Positions 36,039 to 46,337 of a DNA stretch of 64,000 nucleotides are shown piece after piece. The translations under genes were made by a program, and so were the position numbers. The DNA is taken from positions 1,922,001 through 1,986,000 of the forward strand of contig CU207211.1 in the NCBI GenBank assembly GCA_000026125.1, read 5' to 3'. Source of the DNA: Herminiimonas arsenicoxydans (GTDB lineage Bacteria > Pseudomonadota > Gammaproteobacteria > Burkholderiales > Burkholderiaceae_D). The notes under the pieces are model-generated. The model saw nothing but the letters and a program-made list of their open reading frames with translations. It did not search any database and was not told where the DNA came from. Position 1 is the stretch's first letter. Every line of letters begins with the position of its first letter.

Positions 36039-37784
36039 TTACTCCCGCACTTTGTCGCGCGGCGCCATGCCTTGAATCCGGCCTTGTGCATCCAGAATAT
36101 CCTGCGACCAGCTGCTTGCATTGTGGATGATGGTCGGCTTCAACAGAATGACAAGTTCACGCTTTTGTGTGGACTGATTGGTATTGCGAAACAGATTTCC
36201 CAGCACCGGTACATCGCCGGCACCCGGCAATTGCGAACGATCGGATGAAGTTCCCTGACGCATCAAGCCGCCCAGCGCAATGATGTTGCCGTCCTGCGCA
36301 CGCACCACGCTATCGGTTTCCGAGGTATTGCTTTTCGCCAGTGGCAAAGTCAGCACGCCGCCACCTGTGCCCAGATTGATGACTTTTTCCGACGTCTGCA
36401 CATCACTGACCGAAGGGTGAATGTGCAGGATGATATTGCCCTGTTCATCGATCTGCGGCGTCACGTCCAGCACGACGCCGGAAAAGAACGGTTGCAGCGT
36501 AACATTCGGCGTCACCGTATTGCCCCCCGTTCCCGAACTGGTGATATTGCTGCTGACATTGGTGACGAAAAATTCATCGGTACCGACCTTGAGCACCGCC
36601 TTCTGGTTATTCAGCGTTGCAATGCGCGGGCTGGACAGCACATGCACATTGCCCTGCGTTTCCAGGAAGGAGATCAGGGCAGCGAAATTCTTGGTTTGCA
36701 ATGCGAGGCCGAACATGCTGCCCAGATTCGACACACCTGATAACAGATCCTGTCCAGGCAAAGCTGTCAATTGACCGCCGGAGAAGGTGCGTGCTGTCGC
36801 ATCAATACTGGATGCACCGGTAGCAAGCGAACCGCCGGTTTGCAGCACCGTACCAGGAGAAATCGAACCGCCGGATATGCGGCTGCTGCCAGTCCTGAAA
36901 GCCGACCAGTTCACCCCTGTCTGAAAACCGTCGTTCAATTCCACTTCAAGAATTTTTGCTTCCAGGATTACCTGTCTGTCCACCGAAAGCTGCGTCGCTT
37001 TCAAATAAGCGGACACGCTGCGCAATTCGTCCGGCATCGCCTTGACGACGACCACACCCGATTGCGGGCTGATGACAACGCTGCGCCCATCCTTGCCGCT
37101 GCCGACTATCGCATCCAGCGCAAATTTCAACTCGGCCCAGAAATCGCTGGTAGAAGTCGTACTGATCTTGCTGCTTTCCAGCGCGGTGAGATTGGCGCCG
37201 GAGTTATTGCTGTTTGAATTATTGCTGTTTTGCGTGTTCGCGTTATTGCCGTTGTTTTGTCCCTGCACGCTGACCGAGCCGGAAATTACGCGCGTATCCG
37301 AAGTGCCCTTGCGATTGCCGGTCAGATAGTTGACCTGGAAGATACTGGTTTGCATGGTCAGCGGCTTGATGACGATGCGCGAACCTTCCACCTTGTAATC
37401 GTAACCGTACAAATCCTTGATCGCATCCAGTGCCTCGAACATGGTCACGTCCTTCAGATTGGCCGATATCGTCCCGCTCACCTCTGGATGAACCAGCATG
37501 TTGTAGCGCGTGCCGATCACGATCGAATTGAAGAACTGGCTGGCCTGTACATTATTGAAGGCCAGGCTGAAGCGCTCTTCCAGCGGCTGTCGCACCTGCG
37601 GCATCTCGATATTAATCGGCGGCAGCAGCGCGGCAGCAACCGCATCCTGTTTTGCCGGCTGGACGCTTGCCTGAGCAGCCTTGCTCATCTCGGCATTCAT
37701 CAAATCGTACGTTTCCCGTTTGGATGTCGGTGCTGCACATCCAGCGATAGAAATGACCACTGTGGCTAATAGAATTTTACGCAC
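36039..37784 (-). CDS. mshL: MSHA pilus secretin MshL
   Basis: The outer membrane secretin through which the pilus passes. It has 581 residues with a lipoprotein signal and lipobox SIAGC (C16). An N-terminal short secretin domain (FSLAFNNVQASQFFNSIVIG) is followed by an Asn/Ser-rich low-complexity stretch at about 180-200. The secretin core covers about 270-560, with VPVLGNLFRNTNQSTQKREL near its end. The preceding mshK is 14 bp away. Length and layout agree with Vibrio-type MshL. Confidence 0.92.
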   Translation of the reverse strand: MRKILLATVVISIAGCAAPTSKRETYDLMNAEMSKAAQASVQPAKQDAVAAALLPPINIEMPQVRQPLEERFSLAFNNVQASQFFNSIVIGTRYNMLVHPEVSGTISANLKDVTMFEALDAIKDLYGYDYKVEGSRIVIKPLTMQTSIFQVNYLTGNRKGTSDTRVISGSVSVQGQNNGNNANTQNSNNSNSNNSGANLTALESSKISTTSTSDFWAELKFALDAIVGSGKDGRSVVISPQSGVVVVKAMPDELRSVSAYLKATQLSVDRQVILEAKILEVELNDGFQTGVNWSAFRTGSSRISGGSISPGTVLQTGGSLATGASSIDATARTFSGGQLTALPGQDLLSGVSNLGSMFGLALQTKNFAALISFLETQGNVHVLSSPRIATLNNQKAVLKVGTDEFFVTNVSSNITSSGTGGNTVTPNVTLQPFFSGVVLDVTPQIDEQGNIILHIHPSVSDVQTSEKVINLGTGGGVLTLPLAKSNTSETDSVVRAQDGNIIALGGLMRQGTSSDRSQLPGAGDVPVLGNLFRNTNQSTQKRELVILLKPTIIHNASSWSQDILDAQGRIQGMAPRDKVRE

Positions 37785-37798
37785 GCTTGCCTACCTCT

Positions 37799-38167
37799 TC
37801 ACTTCCGATTATCAGAATTTTGACGGCCATGGGCAGACGTCAATCGCTTGCCAATACCTGGGAACAGTTTCAATGTTTGAAGCTCGCCGCCATTACGCAA
37901 CACCACTTCGCTTTCGGTAATCTTTACCAAAGTAGCGCCGTTGAACTTTTCGCCAAATCTGACCGTCTGGCCGCTGATGATGGCCGCTCTGCGCGTCGGC
38001 GAAATAAACACCGACTGCAAAACCGGCTCACTACTGGCGCCGGCAGCCATGCCGTCCTGCATCAGTAAACTGGGCGGTTGCGTGGGGTCTCGCAATTGTT
38101 GCGCCCATGCTGCAGGAAGCCATGCCAGACTGCTGGTCAGCACGATCAGCACGATGCGCGCGCTCAT
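37799..38167 (-). CDS. mshK: MSHA biogenesis protein MshK
   Basis: A 122-residue exported protein with a signal peptide (ARIVLIVLTSSLAWLPAAWA) and, just after cleavage, LRDPTQPPSLL, the DPTQPP block shared by MshK and PilP/GspC-like proteins. The body has ISPTRRAAIISGQTVRFGEK and LVKITESEVVLRNGGELQ, typical of the HR-like domain that contacts the secretin. ATG 38167 overlaps the mshJ stop as ATGA and is preferred; ATG 38179 is possible. Confidence 0.85.
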   Translation of the reverse strand: MSARIVLIVLTSSLAWLPAAWAQQLRDPTQPPSLLMQDGMAAGASSEPVLQSVFISPTRRAAIISGQTVRFGEKFNGATLVKITESEVVLRNGGELQTLKLFPGIGKRLTSAHGRQNSDNRK

Positions 38168-38868
38168 AGATTCAGCCATTTCTTGTCCAGGCTTAATGTA
38201 AATAGCGTCAAGGTCAGCGTTGCCTTCGGATAATCATCCACCGTCAATTCTGCATTACCCCAGAATATCTGCCACGGCATGTTTTCCAGTGACTTCATGT
38301 AAGCCATCATGTCCATGTAGGTGCCCTGCACCTTGAGTTCGACCGTATGTTTGAATACACCTTTCACGACATCGGACTCTTCATCGGCCAGGGATATCGG
38401 CAACGTATCCGGCGACGGCTTTTCATCTGCGTCGACTGCGTCGTTCAATCTTTTTACCGGCAGCGTTTTCAGCGACAGCAAAAGTAATTTGTCATTTTTC
38501 TTCAGTACGCTTTCGAGCAAGGCTGCCATCCTGTCCGGCGGTACCAGGCCTTTTTGCACATCTCCCAAGGCATCGTTCATCTGTTGCGCACGTTGCCGCA
38601 AGGCCTGCATGCGCACGCGGACGTCGTAATCCGGATCGTTAGCCTGCGCTTTCACTCTTTGCTGAATCTGATTCTGAATATCGGCGATCTGCGCCTGCTG
38701 CTCCTTGATCTGTTGCGACAGCTTGCTCTGTTTCGCATATTGAGGATCGAGCAGCGCTGCATTAATCAGCAGCACCAGAATCAGCACGGCGATTGCAAAA
38801 ATGATGACGCGCTCACGCAGAGACATGGCATCGATTTTCAACGCCAGTTTGTGCCATGCCTGCTTCAT
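38164..38868 (-). CDS. mshJ: MSHA biogenesis protein MshJ (PilO-like)
   Basis: A 234-residue inner membrane protein with a short cytoplasmic start, one membrane helix (about 22-42), a coiled-coil stretch (KLSQQIKEQQAQIADIQNQI) and a ferredoxin-like periplasmic domain near the C-terminus (HTVELKVQGTYMDMMAYMKS). This is the PilO/GspM layout. It forms the alignment subcomplex with the PilN-like protein. It starts inside the stop of the upstream gene (ATGA). Confidence 0.88.
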   Translation of the reverse strand: MKQAWHKLALKIDAMSLRERVIIFAIAVLILVLLINAALLDPQYAKQSKLSQQIKEQQAQIADIQNQIQQRVKAQANDPDYDVRVRMQALRQRAQQMNDALGDVQKGLVPPDRMAALLESVLKKNDKLLLLSLKTLPVKRLNDAVDADEKPSPDTLPISLADEESDVVKGVFKHTVELKVQGTYMDMMAYMKSLENMPWQIFWGNAELTVDDYPKATLTLTLFTLSLDKKWLNL

Positions 38869-39593
38869 TTGCCTTCCCCTGCTGCTTTGCGTATCTGCTC
38901 TTGCAGATTGAACCCCGGTAGACCGAAACTATCCGGCTCGTCAGCCAGGCCTTTTTGCGTTTTCACACTGGAAGAATGCAAATTGAAATTGATGTAGCCA
39001 GCCGGCGCTGCCGGTTTTTCTCCCGGTGCCAGCGGCTTGTCGCTCTTGGGCAGTTGCATTTCCAGCGTGGAAAAAGAAGCACCCTGCATGACCGGTTCCG
39101 ACTTCAGACGCGTCAGATAGGCCGGCACCGACTCCGGACGCAAGGCGCCGCCCTGCAGTGAAATCGCACTGCCGGCTCCCTGTATCGTGAAGCCGGTCAG
39201 CCATACGCCATCGATGATCTGATGCGCAAACGCACGCAGGTAATCGGCATAGCCGTCGGTATTGCCCAGCTCGCCCTTGCGCAAAACATCCGATACCTGT
39301 TGCAGGGACTTCACTTGCGCCTCGGCGCGCCGCAACCTGGCTTCCAGCCGCATGTCCTTTTCGCGCGGCGCATAGGCTGCCGTCACCTTCGCCAACTGGT
39401 TCTGCGCCAGTTGCAATTGCGTCGTCACCGATTTTTGCTCGTTCTGCAATGCAGACAACTGGTAGGACGCATAGGCAGTCAGCAGCAAGGCTGCCGCCAG
39501 AATGACGCCCAACACCTGCGCCATCGTCAGCGCGGAAAAATGCTTTTCCTGCTTGAGGAAAATCGGATTGAATAAATTGATCTGCTGGCTCAT
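38865..39593 (-). CDS. PilN-like assembly protein of the MSHA pilus
   Basis: A 242-residue protein with INLFNPIFLKQEKHFSALTM at the start (the PilN-type cytoplasmic peptide that binds the PilM-like partner). One membrane helix (about 24-48), a coiled coil (LQLAQNQLAKVTAAY) and a small periplasmic domain follow. It lies between mshI (PilM-like) and mshJ (PilO-like), so it fills the PilN place. In some genomes this gene is called mshI2. Both ends overlap their neighbours by 4 nt. Confidence 0.85.
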   Translation of the reverse strand: MSQQINLFNPIFLKQEKHFSALTMAQVLGVILAAALLLTAYASYQLSALQNEQKSVTTQLQLAQNQLAKVTAAYAPREKDMRLEARLRRAEAQVKSLQQVSDVLRKGELGNTDGYADYLRAFAHQIIDGVWLTGFTIQGAGSAISLQGGALRPESVPAYLTRLKSEPVMQGASFSTLEMQLPKSDKPLAPGEKPAAPAGYINFNLHSSSVKTQKGLADEPDSFGLPGFNLQEQIRKAAGEGK

Positions 39594-40540
39594 AGCGCTA
39601 CCGTTTCCTGCCGCAAGGCGGCACCCAGAACCATGAAATAGCGCTGCTGCATATGCAGGGAAGTTAATTCCGGCGTTTTTGTGAAATCCAGAATCGTTGC
39701 AAGATTCAGAATCTCTACCGGGATATACAAATTTTCGGCTAGATGAGAAGCCAGACTCTCAGCTGCTCCGTACAGCGGTGCCAGCATCAGTTTCGACAGG
39801 GTTATATAGTGATATTGCCGTTCAAAATAATCCAGTGAACGCTGTAGCTCCAGCGTCACGCGTTCGTGACAGGCCTGTCTCTGCTCTTCGTCCGTTTGCA
39901 TCAATTGCTCGAGCGTGACATCGATACGGCGCGACAGATAAAGTTCGCCCGCGTAAGTCATCGTCAGCAGACCGCCTTCCGCATTGAACGATAACAGCGC
40001 CACGCCGCGCCCCGGTTGCTCCAGCAAGGCAGCCAGATTGCGTTGCGCCATTTCGGGAATATCAATCACGCGCAAGGAAATTTTGGTGTCGCTAAACAGC
40101 GTCTGCCGCTGCTCAATCAACTGATTGCGCGCCGCCACCGCATACATCTGGTGATTGCGATTGCCTGCATTTTTGTCAAGCGGCACATCCAGTACATCGA
40201 CCGTTGCATCATCGATATGGAAATCCAGCATGTCTTTCAAGCGCCAGCGTATTGCTGTCTTCAATTCATCGGCAGGCACATTGGGAGCTTCAACGGACAG
40301 CAATTGATATTCATTGGCTGCCATCAGATTGATGCAGTGATAGCGCTCCGCATGCAATTCCCTGGCGAGTTTTTCCAGCACAGCCGGAACCGCATCCCCT
40401 TGCAATGCAAACGAAGTCGCCAATTCCACCGCCGGCCTCGCCGAAGGCGAGCGCTTTACACTGGCAACGCTAATGCTATCGGGTTGTATGCATACAACCA
40501 TCCAGTCTGCGATCTTGTGGTTTTTTCTGAACAAACTCAT
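39590..40540 (-). CDS. mshI: MSHA biogenesis protein MshI (PilM-like)
   Basis: A 316-residue cytoplasmic actin-fold protein of the PilM/MshI type. It has IADWMVVCIQPDSISVASVK at the start, a central AIRWRLKDMLDFHIDDATVD block and a late LQRSLDYFERQYHYITLSKL block. No membrane helix is visible, as expected. It is the first gene of the second msh block (mshI to mshN); the 147 bp before it contain AT-rich sequence after the mshQ stop. Confidence 0.88.
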   Translation of the reverse strand: MSLFRKNHKIADWMVVCIQPDSISVASVKRSPSARPAVELATSFALQGDAVPAVLEKLARELHAERYHCINLMAANEYQLLSVEAPNVPADELKTAIRWRLKDMLDFHIDDATVDVLDVPLDKNAGNRNHQMYAVAARNQLIEQRQTLFSDTKISLRVIDIPEMAQRNLAALLEQPGRGVALLSFNAEGGLLTMTYAGELYLSRRIDVTLEQLMQTDEEQRQACHERVTLELQRSLDYFERQYHYITLSKLMLAPLYGAAESLASHLAENLYIPVEILNLATILDFTKTPELTSLHMQQRYFMVLGAALRQETVAL

Positions 40541-40687
40541 CCTGAAATTTTCATCTAGAACCTGCGTGAACTTAGGGGATTAAACTATTGATGTCAATCG
40601 CTTTTCCGTCTCGCGGCTTCATAAAAAGGAAAGGGAAAACGATTAACAACGTATTTGTAAATTTTCGTTAATTATTCGGTTAAATCA

Positions 40688-43600
40688 TCAATAAATCTCG
40701 CGCAGATAAACCACCGGCCCGCTTCTGAAGACACCGAAGGTGACACGCGCACCCGGATCGTCATCATAGAGCGTGCCATTCCATTTACCCTGCAGCCAAG
40801 GCATGTTGGCAGATGTCGCCGTACAAACGGTGCCCGGCGTGTTGTCGCTTGCCAGATCGACGCACACATCCACGCTGCCTTTTCCAGCCGGCGTAGAAAG
40901 CGGTTTTTTCACGATGATGGTGGACTGGCCTGCAACAAGGGAAAGCGGCGATGTACTGTCGAAATTATTTGCCGGCATATTGGTCGTATTCAGACCAAGC
41001 AGCTGATTTTGCAGTTTGATGGCAGATGCATCTATGACGCTGCAATTGTCATCCGTGTTGGTTACAAAGCCGGTACCACTTTTCCAGTACTCTGCCGTTG
41101 CCTGTACCGGCACATTCGTCAAACCCGAACCGTTGACGTTCGCCAGCTTCAGACGGCCGAAACGCAGTGCAGTTGTATTCGATAGTCCGCTGGAAACGGA
41201 TACCGGTACACCGTTCAAGGACGTGATATTGGCGCCGTCCGGATCTGTAATCGTTGTCTTGAGTGCGAAATTCTCATACGAACCATCCGGAGCCGCATTA
41301 CGATCGAAACTGAAGTTGGCAAGATTGACGACATACGCACCAGCAGTCCACACAAAAGCAGGCAAATCCGGCGTCAGGCGATTATTCAATGGGCTGATTG
41401 CAGCTCCTGCATTGTCACCGGCAATCGAAAAAGTAGCGAGCGGCGTATAGCCGGTGCCGGAGCCGTAACGCGTCAATTGCACGCCGTTCTCACTCATGGC
41501 CTGAAGGCCGATTTGCACGCCCAGCGCAGGCTGCCCCATATAGGTAAATGTATTACCGCATGCCGCCTGCAAGCTTGCAGACACATCATAATGGTGCGGC
41601 CGGAAACGTCCTACGGGCCCCATTACCGCGCTCCCGATCAAGCAGCCATAACGCCCGCCAACCAATGCATTGCTGCTGCTCCCCATTATGCAATCCTGGC
41701 TTGTACCGTGATTTACACCGTTCACAATACCAGTGACCTGATCGACAGCAGTAAATGCAGAATCTGTAACTGCATCCATATTAAAAGTAAGCGTCCCCAC
41801 GTCCTCGTATTGAAATGTTCCAATCGACGCCGCCCCCATAGCCGCAGGGAAATCCCCATTTAATGGAATATCGGCAGACGTCGGAGCGGCGACGACTTGT
41901 GCCATATTCAAAAGAGGTGTGCCGTCATAACCACTCGTTACGACAGGATTGGCCTTAATCGTAAAATCGCTGCCAGCCGGGAAGTTATTCGAGGCAGGAT
42001 TGAGTGTCGGCGTTGTCGACAAACCGAACTGCTGCGGCCGGATGGCAAAATTATCTTTGGAACAAGTGGAGACACCTCCAGCAGTAACGCGCACCTTCAC
42101 ATTTTTGGCTGCTTGAGGATAATTAAAAGTGAGTGCCCTGCGTCCTCTGGGATTGTTATTGTCAAACGTTACATTTCCCACGCTCATCAGACCGGCATTT
42201 GTATCGTTGCAGTTGCCACTGGCGGCAGTTGGATCGACCAGCGAGACTGCTACCGTTCCCGCGTTGGTAGTCGTATTGATTATTCCCGATCTGACCGACA
42301 ACACATCCAGCGAGAAATTTGCTCCCGCCAATTTGGTATAAATCGGCGTCGCTACTGCACCGCCTGTTTCAACCGCATCGAAACAGAGATTTGAAAAATT
42401 CAGAACGCAAGTCTCGGCCGTATCACTAAAGCAGCGCGTCGCATTTGTAGTGGTCGGCGTAGTCGCTGCACCGCCGAGTGTCACATTGCCTATATCGGTT
42501 TTGGTAAGAGTTACCTCGGTTTGACCACCGGTAAACGTTACCGAGGCAGGAAAGGTCGAATTGGCAGTAGGAGTACGACTCAGACTCACTGTCACCGTCC
42601 CGCCAAACAAGGCCGTGCAATCCGCATCTGCACACGCCTTCACTACCACTGTTCCAGAGCCGCAGGTTCGCCCCGGATGTTCGAGTCGAATGTGATGCAG
42701 CGTCAACACCTTCTGTGTGATTGAACATACCTGCAATGAATCGATCTCGTGAATGTTGGCGCTACCACCAGTCGAGCCTGTATAGGAAAGGCTCCAGTTA
42801 GTAGGCACAGCGGCCTGTCCCGCTTCTATCTTGGCATCAAATACCGGTATGACAAAACCATAGCTATTGCCGGAACCTGTCGTATCGCGCTCAACTGAAG
42901 TCCACGCATGAACGCCATCACTATGATCCACGACGATGCGATACCGGTGCCCCGGCGCCGCAGTCGCAGAGCCGGCATTATCGATGCCCACAGGCAGGGT
43001 TCCCGTACCGCGCAAATAGGCATACCCGGTGTAACCGCTACCCGAGCCACGAATGGCGACGGCATCCGCTCTGATACCCGGCGCACTACCGCCGGATCGC
43101 CCCTCGGTATTACTCGAGTAATTGCCAAACTCATCCAATGCAATTCCAAGCCAGCCGCCGGAAAAACCTTCATGCGTCGTATCGCCACCCAGGCTAGCCT
43201 GCTTCGGCGCATAACCCAGCGAACCGCCGAATGCCCCTGCCGCAGGTGGTTGCGCAGCATCCGACAACACAACCGCCATTCCGTCCGCCCCGCTACCACC
43301 ATATGAATACTGCAAAAACTCGACAATGACTTTGTTACCGGCACCAGGAAATATCCTCTGTAAGGTGGCGTAGGTTGACACCTGTGCAGAAGCATCGGTC
43401 AGCCTCAGACGGTTATTCACAATGGATGGGTTACCGAAGCTGCCTCCTTCATTGCCGACAAACCAGTTGTTGCCAGGTGTGCCATTCGCCCGATCAAAAC
43501 TATCGACAAAACAGGACAGCCCGCCCAGAGGATTGATCATCAGTGATTGCGTCGCCCCCAGATCAGCGTTACTGCTCGCTGTAGCTTGCCGCGTGCCGGT

Positions 43601-44920
43601 AGCGCCGACAACCGGCCGCAATTCATAATTCATTTCCATGGAAAGACCGCCTGCATCAGGTACCGTTCTCGATGCAATATCCACCGCTTCCGTCATGCCT
43701 GCCGGCGGCGTCCACGTACCGGAACTTGCATATTCATGCACGGTCACCAGCATGCTGTTTGCCTTGATACTGGTGAGTCCTGTTGCCAAATGTGTAGTTG
43801 CACTTACCGTTGCAACCCCTGTCTCGTCTGCAATGGGCACGACGGTGTCTGCACCGCTGAAGGCAGCAATGCCGCCTACAGCACCCACATGGGTGCCGCC
43901 GGAAAACGTCCATGAATAGCTCGCAGGATCGCTGCCAGTTGCAACCCGGTAGTAAGTCTGCAAAGTGCTGGAGTTAGTCCCGCTACGCGAGACTTGCCGC
44001 ACCAGTATCCAGCCGCTGGGCGGCGTCACAACGATCGTATTCAATCCAACCGCGATCGATGCAATCATGATGTCATCAGCCAGCACACCAGCCGGCTTGT
44101 TGATGGTCAAAATATTGCCGCCGGCTGGACGTAGTGCCAGCAATGCCCCCGTGCTCTCTGCGGCAACGTTGGTGGTCGCCACGACCGGGCCGACTGTTTG
44201 CGGTGTTGGCGTTAGTGGTCCGGTATCGAACAGCCCGACACCCGAATCATTACCGTTACCGGTCGTGGAAAAAATACGGTTAGTCCATGTCCGGCCATCA
44301 GTCGTCGTCATCGTCAGCGATCCCGGGTTCTCTGCCATATGATTGGCGAACAGCACCCATGCGCCATTGGTATTGACATTCAGCGAGCCGGATTCGATTG
44401 TTGTATCGCTGGCGGAAGTGGCAAATGAATAAGGAACATCGAACGGCGTTGTCGTATCTACTCCCCGATACGATGCGCAGCGAGAAATGATGCTATTGCC
44501 GCCGGAATGACCAATTGTCGGATTGCTCAGCGAAGTATTCGTCGCAATCCGCCAGAACAGCGATGCGCGATGTCCATTACCGCTGGTAAGCGAATACAGG
44601 GTATTCCAGCCGCTTGAAATGGTATGCACAACGTTATCATGCGATTCCACCACACATAAAATCAGGTCACCGGTTTGATAAGAAGGCAGGCCCGGGGAAA
44701 TGCTGCCCGAAGCGGCATTATCCACACTCCCTCGACCAACGTAACTGATACCGGCACTTCCAGCTTGCAAGGCGGCAGAACTGGCAGCACGGAACACCAC
44801 CTGCGCAGAAGCATCGGCGACAAACCCCAGCAGAAAAAATATGCAACAGACAAGCGAAAAAAAGCAGCAAAGCGCGTCTTTGCAAAATCCTCTCTTCCCC
44901 TGTTTGTTCTCGTATTCCAT
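40688..44920 (-). CDS. mshQ: MshQ-like large exported protein with a lectin-like domain
   Basis: A 1,410-residue exported protein with a hydrophobic signal sequence (CCFFSLVCCIFFLLGFVADASA). Two similar immunoglobulin-like/adhesin blocks occupy about 75-460 and share ALLALRPAGG-type and MLVTVHEYASSGTW segments. A concanavalin A/L-type lectin-like domain follows at about 465-725 (SFDRANGTPGNNWFVGNEGG at its start, GWLGIALDEFGNYSS inside). The C-terminal half is the MshQ region (DUF6701 type), with repeated Cys-containing beta segments. It follows mshP by 74 bp. It is probably a minor tip or surface component of the pilus; sugar binding is inferred only from the fold. Confidence 0.82.
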   Translation of the reverse strand: MEYENKQGKRGFCKDALCCFFSLVCCIFFLLGFVADASAQVVFRAASSAALQAGSAGISYVGRGSVDNAASGSISPGLPSYQTGDLILCVVESHDNVVHTISSGWNTLYSLTSGNGHRASLFWRIATNTSLSNPTIGHSGGNSIISRCASYRGVDTTTPFDVPYSFATSASDTTIESGSLNVNTNGAWVLFANHMAENPGSLTMTTTDGRTWTNRIFSTTGNGNDSGVGLFDTGPLTPTPQTVGPVVATTNVAAESTGALLALRPAGGNILTINKPAGVLADDIMIASIAVGLNTIVVTPPSGWILVRQVSRSGTNSSTLQTYYRVATGSDPASYSWTFSGGTHVGAVGGIAAFSGADTVVPIADETGVATVSATTHLATGLTSIKANSMLVTVHEYASSGTWTPPAGMTEAVDIASRTVPDAGGLSMEMNYELRPVVGATGTRQATASSNADLGATQSLMINPLGGLSCFVDSFDRANGTPGNNWFVGNEGGSFGNPSIVNNRLRLTDASAQVSTYATLQRIFPGAGNKVIVEFLQYSYGGSGADGMAVVLSDAAQPPAAGAFGGSLGYAPKQASLGGDTTHEGFSGGWLGIALDEFGNYSSNTEGRSGGSAPGIRADAVAIRGSGSGYTGYAYLRGTGTLPVGIDNAGSATAAPGHRYRIVVDHSDGVHAWTSVERDTTGSGNSYGFVIPVFDAKIEAGQAAVPTNWSLSYTGSTGGSANIHEIDSLQVCSITQKVLTLHHIRLEHPGRTCGSGTVVVKACADADCTALFGGTVTVSLSRTPTANSTFPASVTFTGGQTEVTLTKTDIGNVTLGGAATTPTTTNATRCFSDTAETCVLNFSNLCFDAVETGGAVATPIYTKLAGANFSLDVLSVRSGIINTTTNAGTVAVSLVDPTAASGNCNDTNAGLMSVGNVTFDNNNPRGRRALTFNYPQAAKNVKVRVTAGGVSTCSKDNFAIRPQQFGLSTTPTLNPASNNFPAGSDFTIKANPVVTSGYDGTPLLNMAQVVAAPTSADIPLNGDFPAAMGAASIGTFQYEDVGTLTFNMDAVTDSAFTAVDQVTGIVNGVNHGTSQDCIMGSSSNALVGGRYGCLIGSAVMGPVGRFRPHHYDVSASLQAACGNTFTYMGQPALGVQIGLQAMSENGVQLTRYGSGTGYTPLATFSIAGDNAGAAISPLNNRLTPDLPAFVWTAGAYVVNLANFSFDRNAAPDGSYENFALKTTITDPDGANITSLNGVPVSVSSGLSNTTALRFGRLKLANVNGSGLTNVPVQATAEYWKSGTGFVTNTDDNCSVIDASAIKLQNQLLGLNTTNMPANNFDSTSPLSLVAGQSTIIVKKPLSTPAGKGSVDVCVDLASDNTPGTVCTATSANMPWLQGKWNGTLYDDDPGARVTFGVFRSGPVVYLREIY

Positions 44921-44994
44921 TGCTTTTATCTGCTTTTAATATTTATTTATATTTTGAATGCGAACTCTATGCCGCCGACCTTCAGTAATTCCAT

Positions 44995-45465
44995 TTACAA
45001 ACGCACCTGCACCACACGCTGTACATAATCGCTGCTGTTCGGCGCCGCATTCGGACACGTCCCACCTGCCGGTATATTGCACGCGGTCGCCTGGATAACC
45101 GCGCCATCGATATTCAATCCCAAACCGCTATCCGGCATGCACACCACCGTCACGGTAAAGCCACTCAGAGATGTACCTGCCGGCAGCGCAATACTGTCTG
45201 TTACGGCACCAGTGCAATAAGCCGGCACCTGCAACTTCTGATACACGCCCCACTCCATACCTGCACGAGCGGCATGATAGGCACGCGTACCCTGCACGTC
45301 CAGGGCCGAGCTTTGATGCTGTACGGTTGAAATCGTGACCATCGCTACGCCGAGCGCGGCCAGCACCACCAGCAGGAAAATGGCGCTGACCAGACTGAAG
45401 CCGCGCATCTTGCGCGTACATGTCATATGTTGAGATTCGGCACGCAAAGGTCGTTGAAAAATCAT
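44995..45465 (-). CDS. mshP: MSHA minor pilin MshP (PilX-like)
   Basis: A 156-residue pilin-like protein. The hydrophobic segment RGFSLVSAIFLLVVLAALG carries a prepilin-type cleavage site after the Gly but has no Glu at position 5, as in PilX/MshP-type minor pilins. The mature part includes HAARAGMEWGVYQ, a block shared with PilX/GspK proteins, and four cysteines. Its start overlaps the mshO stop (ATGA). Confidence 0.85.
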   Translation of the reverse strand: MIFQRPLRAESQHMTCTRKMRGFSLVSAIFLLVVLAALGVAMVTISTVQHQSSALDVQGTRAYHAARAGMEWGVYQKLQVPAYCTGAVTDSIALPAGTSLSGFTVTVVCMPDSGLGLNIDGAVIQATACNIPAGGTCPNAAPNSSDYVQRVVQVRL

Positions 45466-46337
45466 GGCGTATTGTCCACATGAACCTGATGAAACAAGGT
45501 AACAGTACCGCTGCCTGCGCGCTGCACGCCCAGTGTGATGCCGACCAGCGCACTGCGCACATTGGCCAGCGTGGCGTAATTGAAATTACAGGCTGTTATG
45601 CCGCTGGCCAGCAAACCCTTGGCAGCACTGGCCACAGGTTCTGTACTCGGCTGACTTGCCTGAATGGCGTAGCCGGAATAACGCGTCAAGGTACCGGTAA
45701 GCGGATTGCATGCATAGGTCACCGGGGTACTAACGACCTGGAAGCGATGTGCAGGCGAACGCATGGTGACCGGTATCTGCACCGCGAATGGATTGCTCGC
45801 CAGGGTAATCGTGCGCGTGCCCGTGTTGACTCCTGCAATCTGTGCGCGATTACAGGAACCGGTACAGTTGTAGGCATTTGCCGGTTCCTGCCCCAGGTTG
45901 TAGATGACAAGCTGGTCGCCGGTCTGAATTTGTTGCGCAGCTTCTGTCGGCAAAGGACCGATTACCCTGAAAGTCAGGTCGCCGGCATTCGAGAAATCGA
46001 GAATATCGCCGCCTGCTGCTGCATCCTCTTCATCCAGGTAACGACCACCCGTGCGGGTCAGCAGCAATTCAAGGAAGTTGGTACCGCCAGCCGTCGTGAC
46101 GCGTACGCTGTTCGGCAGCGCCAGACGCAGATCGCGTGAAATGCGCCGCACTGCGGTATCCGCCTCATCCGCCAATTCCGCGCGGCTCACCATATCGACA
46201 TAACCTTGTACCGGCGTACGAAGAAAGACTGCGACCACTGCACCTATGATGCCGGTAATGACGATGACGATGACCATCTCCACCAGCGTGAATCCGCGCC
46301 GGTATTTTTCAAAGAAAGAAAAAGGTCGCTGACTCAT
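45462..46337 (-). CDS. mshO: MSHA minor pilin MshO (PilW-like)
   Basis: A 291-residue prepilin. RRGFTLVEMVIVIVITGIIG is the type IV prepilin signature, with cleavage after the Gly at residue 15 and Glu at mature position 5. The globular part is long, with TAVRRISRDLRLALPNSVRV, the block seen in PilW/MshO proteins. It overlaps mshD and mshP by 4 nt on each side. Confidence 0.88.
   Translation of the reverse strand: MSQRPFSFFEKYRRGFTLVEMVIVIVITGIIGAVVAVFLRTPVQGYVDMVSRAELADEADTAVRRISRDLRLALPNSVRVTTAGGTNFLELLLTRTGGRYLDEEDAAAGGDILDFSNAGDLTFRVIGPLPTEAAQQIQTGDQLVIYNLGQEPANAYNCTGSCNRAQIAGVNTGTRTITLASNPFAVQIPVTMRSPAHRFQVVSTPVTYACNPLTGTLTRYSGYAIQASQPSTEPVASAAKGLLASGITACNFNYATLANVRSALVGITLGVQRAGSGTVTLFHQVHVDNTP

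Noticed and set aside
40541..40687. TTAACG-rich hairpin between mshQ and mshI as a terminator
   Set aside because: The stem has mismatches and no T-run; it cannot be supported.
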